Shown piece after piece: positions 16,567 through 16,912 of a DNA stretch of 16,912 nt. How positions within the stretch are numbered: the stretch's first letter is position 1; every line of letters begins with the position of its first letter. Location of the stretch: assembly GCA_011947345.1 (NCBI GenBank), contig JAAVTG010000472.1, positions 1-16,912 on the forward strand. The letters run 5' to 3'. The DNA comes from Phytophthora quininea. Taxonomy: Eukaryota > Oomycota > Peronosporomycetes > Peronosporales > Peronosporaceae. The position numbers were made by a program, and so were the translations under genes. The notes beneath the pieces are model-generated. The model was not told the origin of the DNA. It ran no database searches and saw nothing but the letters and a program-made list of their open reading frames with translations.

Positions 16567-16579
16567 TAATGCAAGTAGT

Positions 16580-16815
16580 CTGCATCCATTTCTTTTATAT
16601 AGTGTTTTGTATGGGATGTTGGTGGCCGGAAGTTTGGGCCGTAGTAAATAGTTGTATGAGAGGTATGCTACAAACCGCAAAAACGCGGGTGTTAGCACAA
16701 GTAGGCTTTGGCGTTGCACAGTACAAATAACATATCAAAAGCTCACCGTCTAACACTAAATACTGACCGAGATATCGACCGAAACGTGGTGGCCGGTTTA
16801 TTTTGACCGGCAGTG
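16580..16815 (-). repeat. Right terminal inverted repeat of the Tc1-like element
   Basis: Reverse complement of the left repeat, from CTGCATCCATTTC at 16580 to CCGGCAGTG at 16815. Ends without an adjacent TA. Confidence 0.85.
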
Positions 16816-16912
16816 CTGTGGTGTCATCATCCATACCATAGCGACTTCATGCCTCATTGAGGTGCAGGTGACAGCCAGGACGTATTTCGTGGCCGGCGAA
16901 AACAGCATCCAT
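16816..16912. other. Right flank of the Tc1-like element
   Basis: 97 bases with no recognisable gene. GTCATCATCC just outside resembles, in reverse complement, the GATGAC stretch just outside the left end, hinting that the inverted repeats may extend further in a degraded form. Confidence 0.3.

Larger units (their letters stand above)
15271..16815 (+). mobile_element. Tc1/mariner-type DNA transposon with long terminal inverted repeats
   Basis: The element is about 1545 bases, bounded by inverted repeats that both begin CACTGCCGGTCAAAATAAAC. Tc1/mariner elements move by cut and paste and duplicate a TA dinucleotide. A TA precedes the left end (15269-15270), but CT follows the right end at 16816-16817, so the expected right TA is missing or the true ends lie further out. 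The repeats are unusually long, about 245 bases left and 236 right, and imperfect. The internal transposase is broken. The element lies against the acidic tail of the 14994-15268 frame. Confidence 0.88.

Overview
The window reads as a repeat-rich piece of a eukaryotic nuclear genome, most likely an oomycete of the Phytophthora type. I infer this from family recall: short GT-AG introns, decayed Ty3/gypsy integrase-chromodomain and reverse-transcriptase pieces of the oomycete kind, Helitron helicases, a Tc1/mariner element, and the start of a CaCA-like membrane protein of oomycete style. There are no bacterial operons, rRNA genes or CRISPR arrays. No database search was possible.

Layout. 1-202 (-): first 67 codons of a probable cation-exchanger gene running off the left edge. 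203-1150: no convincing gene. 1153-1899 (+): weak, interrupted open frame of unknown function. 1944-2007: a run of small hairpins. 2015-10077: three Helitrons joined head to tail with no bases between them. The array starts TC after an A and ends CTAG before a T, which is a single clean A|T Helitron insertion site. Each unit is about 2.7 kb, with a GC-rich 3' hairpin and a broken PIF1-type helicase. 10078-12985: mostly featureless, with a few tiny or low-confidence frames. 12986-13545 (+): Ty3/gypsy reverse-transcriptase remnant. 13500-14880 (-): Ty3/gypsy integrase plus chromodomain remnant in the opposite orientation, abutting the RT piece. 14994-15268 (+): two-exon gene fragment with an acidic tail. 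15271-16815: Tc1/mariner element with long inverted repeats and a broken DDE transposase, inserted next to that acidic tail. 16816-16912: nothing seen.

The main item is the tandem Helitron array. Copy 1 keeps the region just upstream of the helicase but lacks the N-terminal zinc-finger region. Copies 2 and 3 keep the zinc-finger region and the conserved segment that normally follows Rep, then jump to the helicase. None keeps the HUH Rep nuclease, so all look non-autonomous. An intron immediately before Walker A is preserved in all three. The helicase frameshifts differ between copies. Each broken site is intact in at least one sister copy, and almost all are single-base losses in homopolymers. 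Copy 2 is a mosaic: its 5' half matches copy 3 and its 3' half shares lesions with copy 1.
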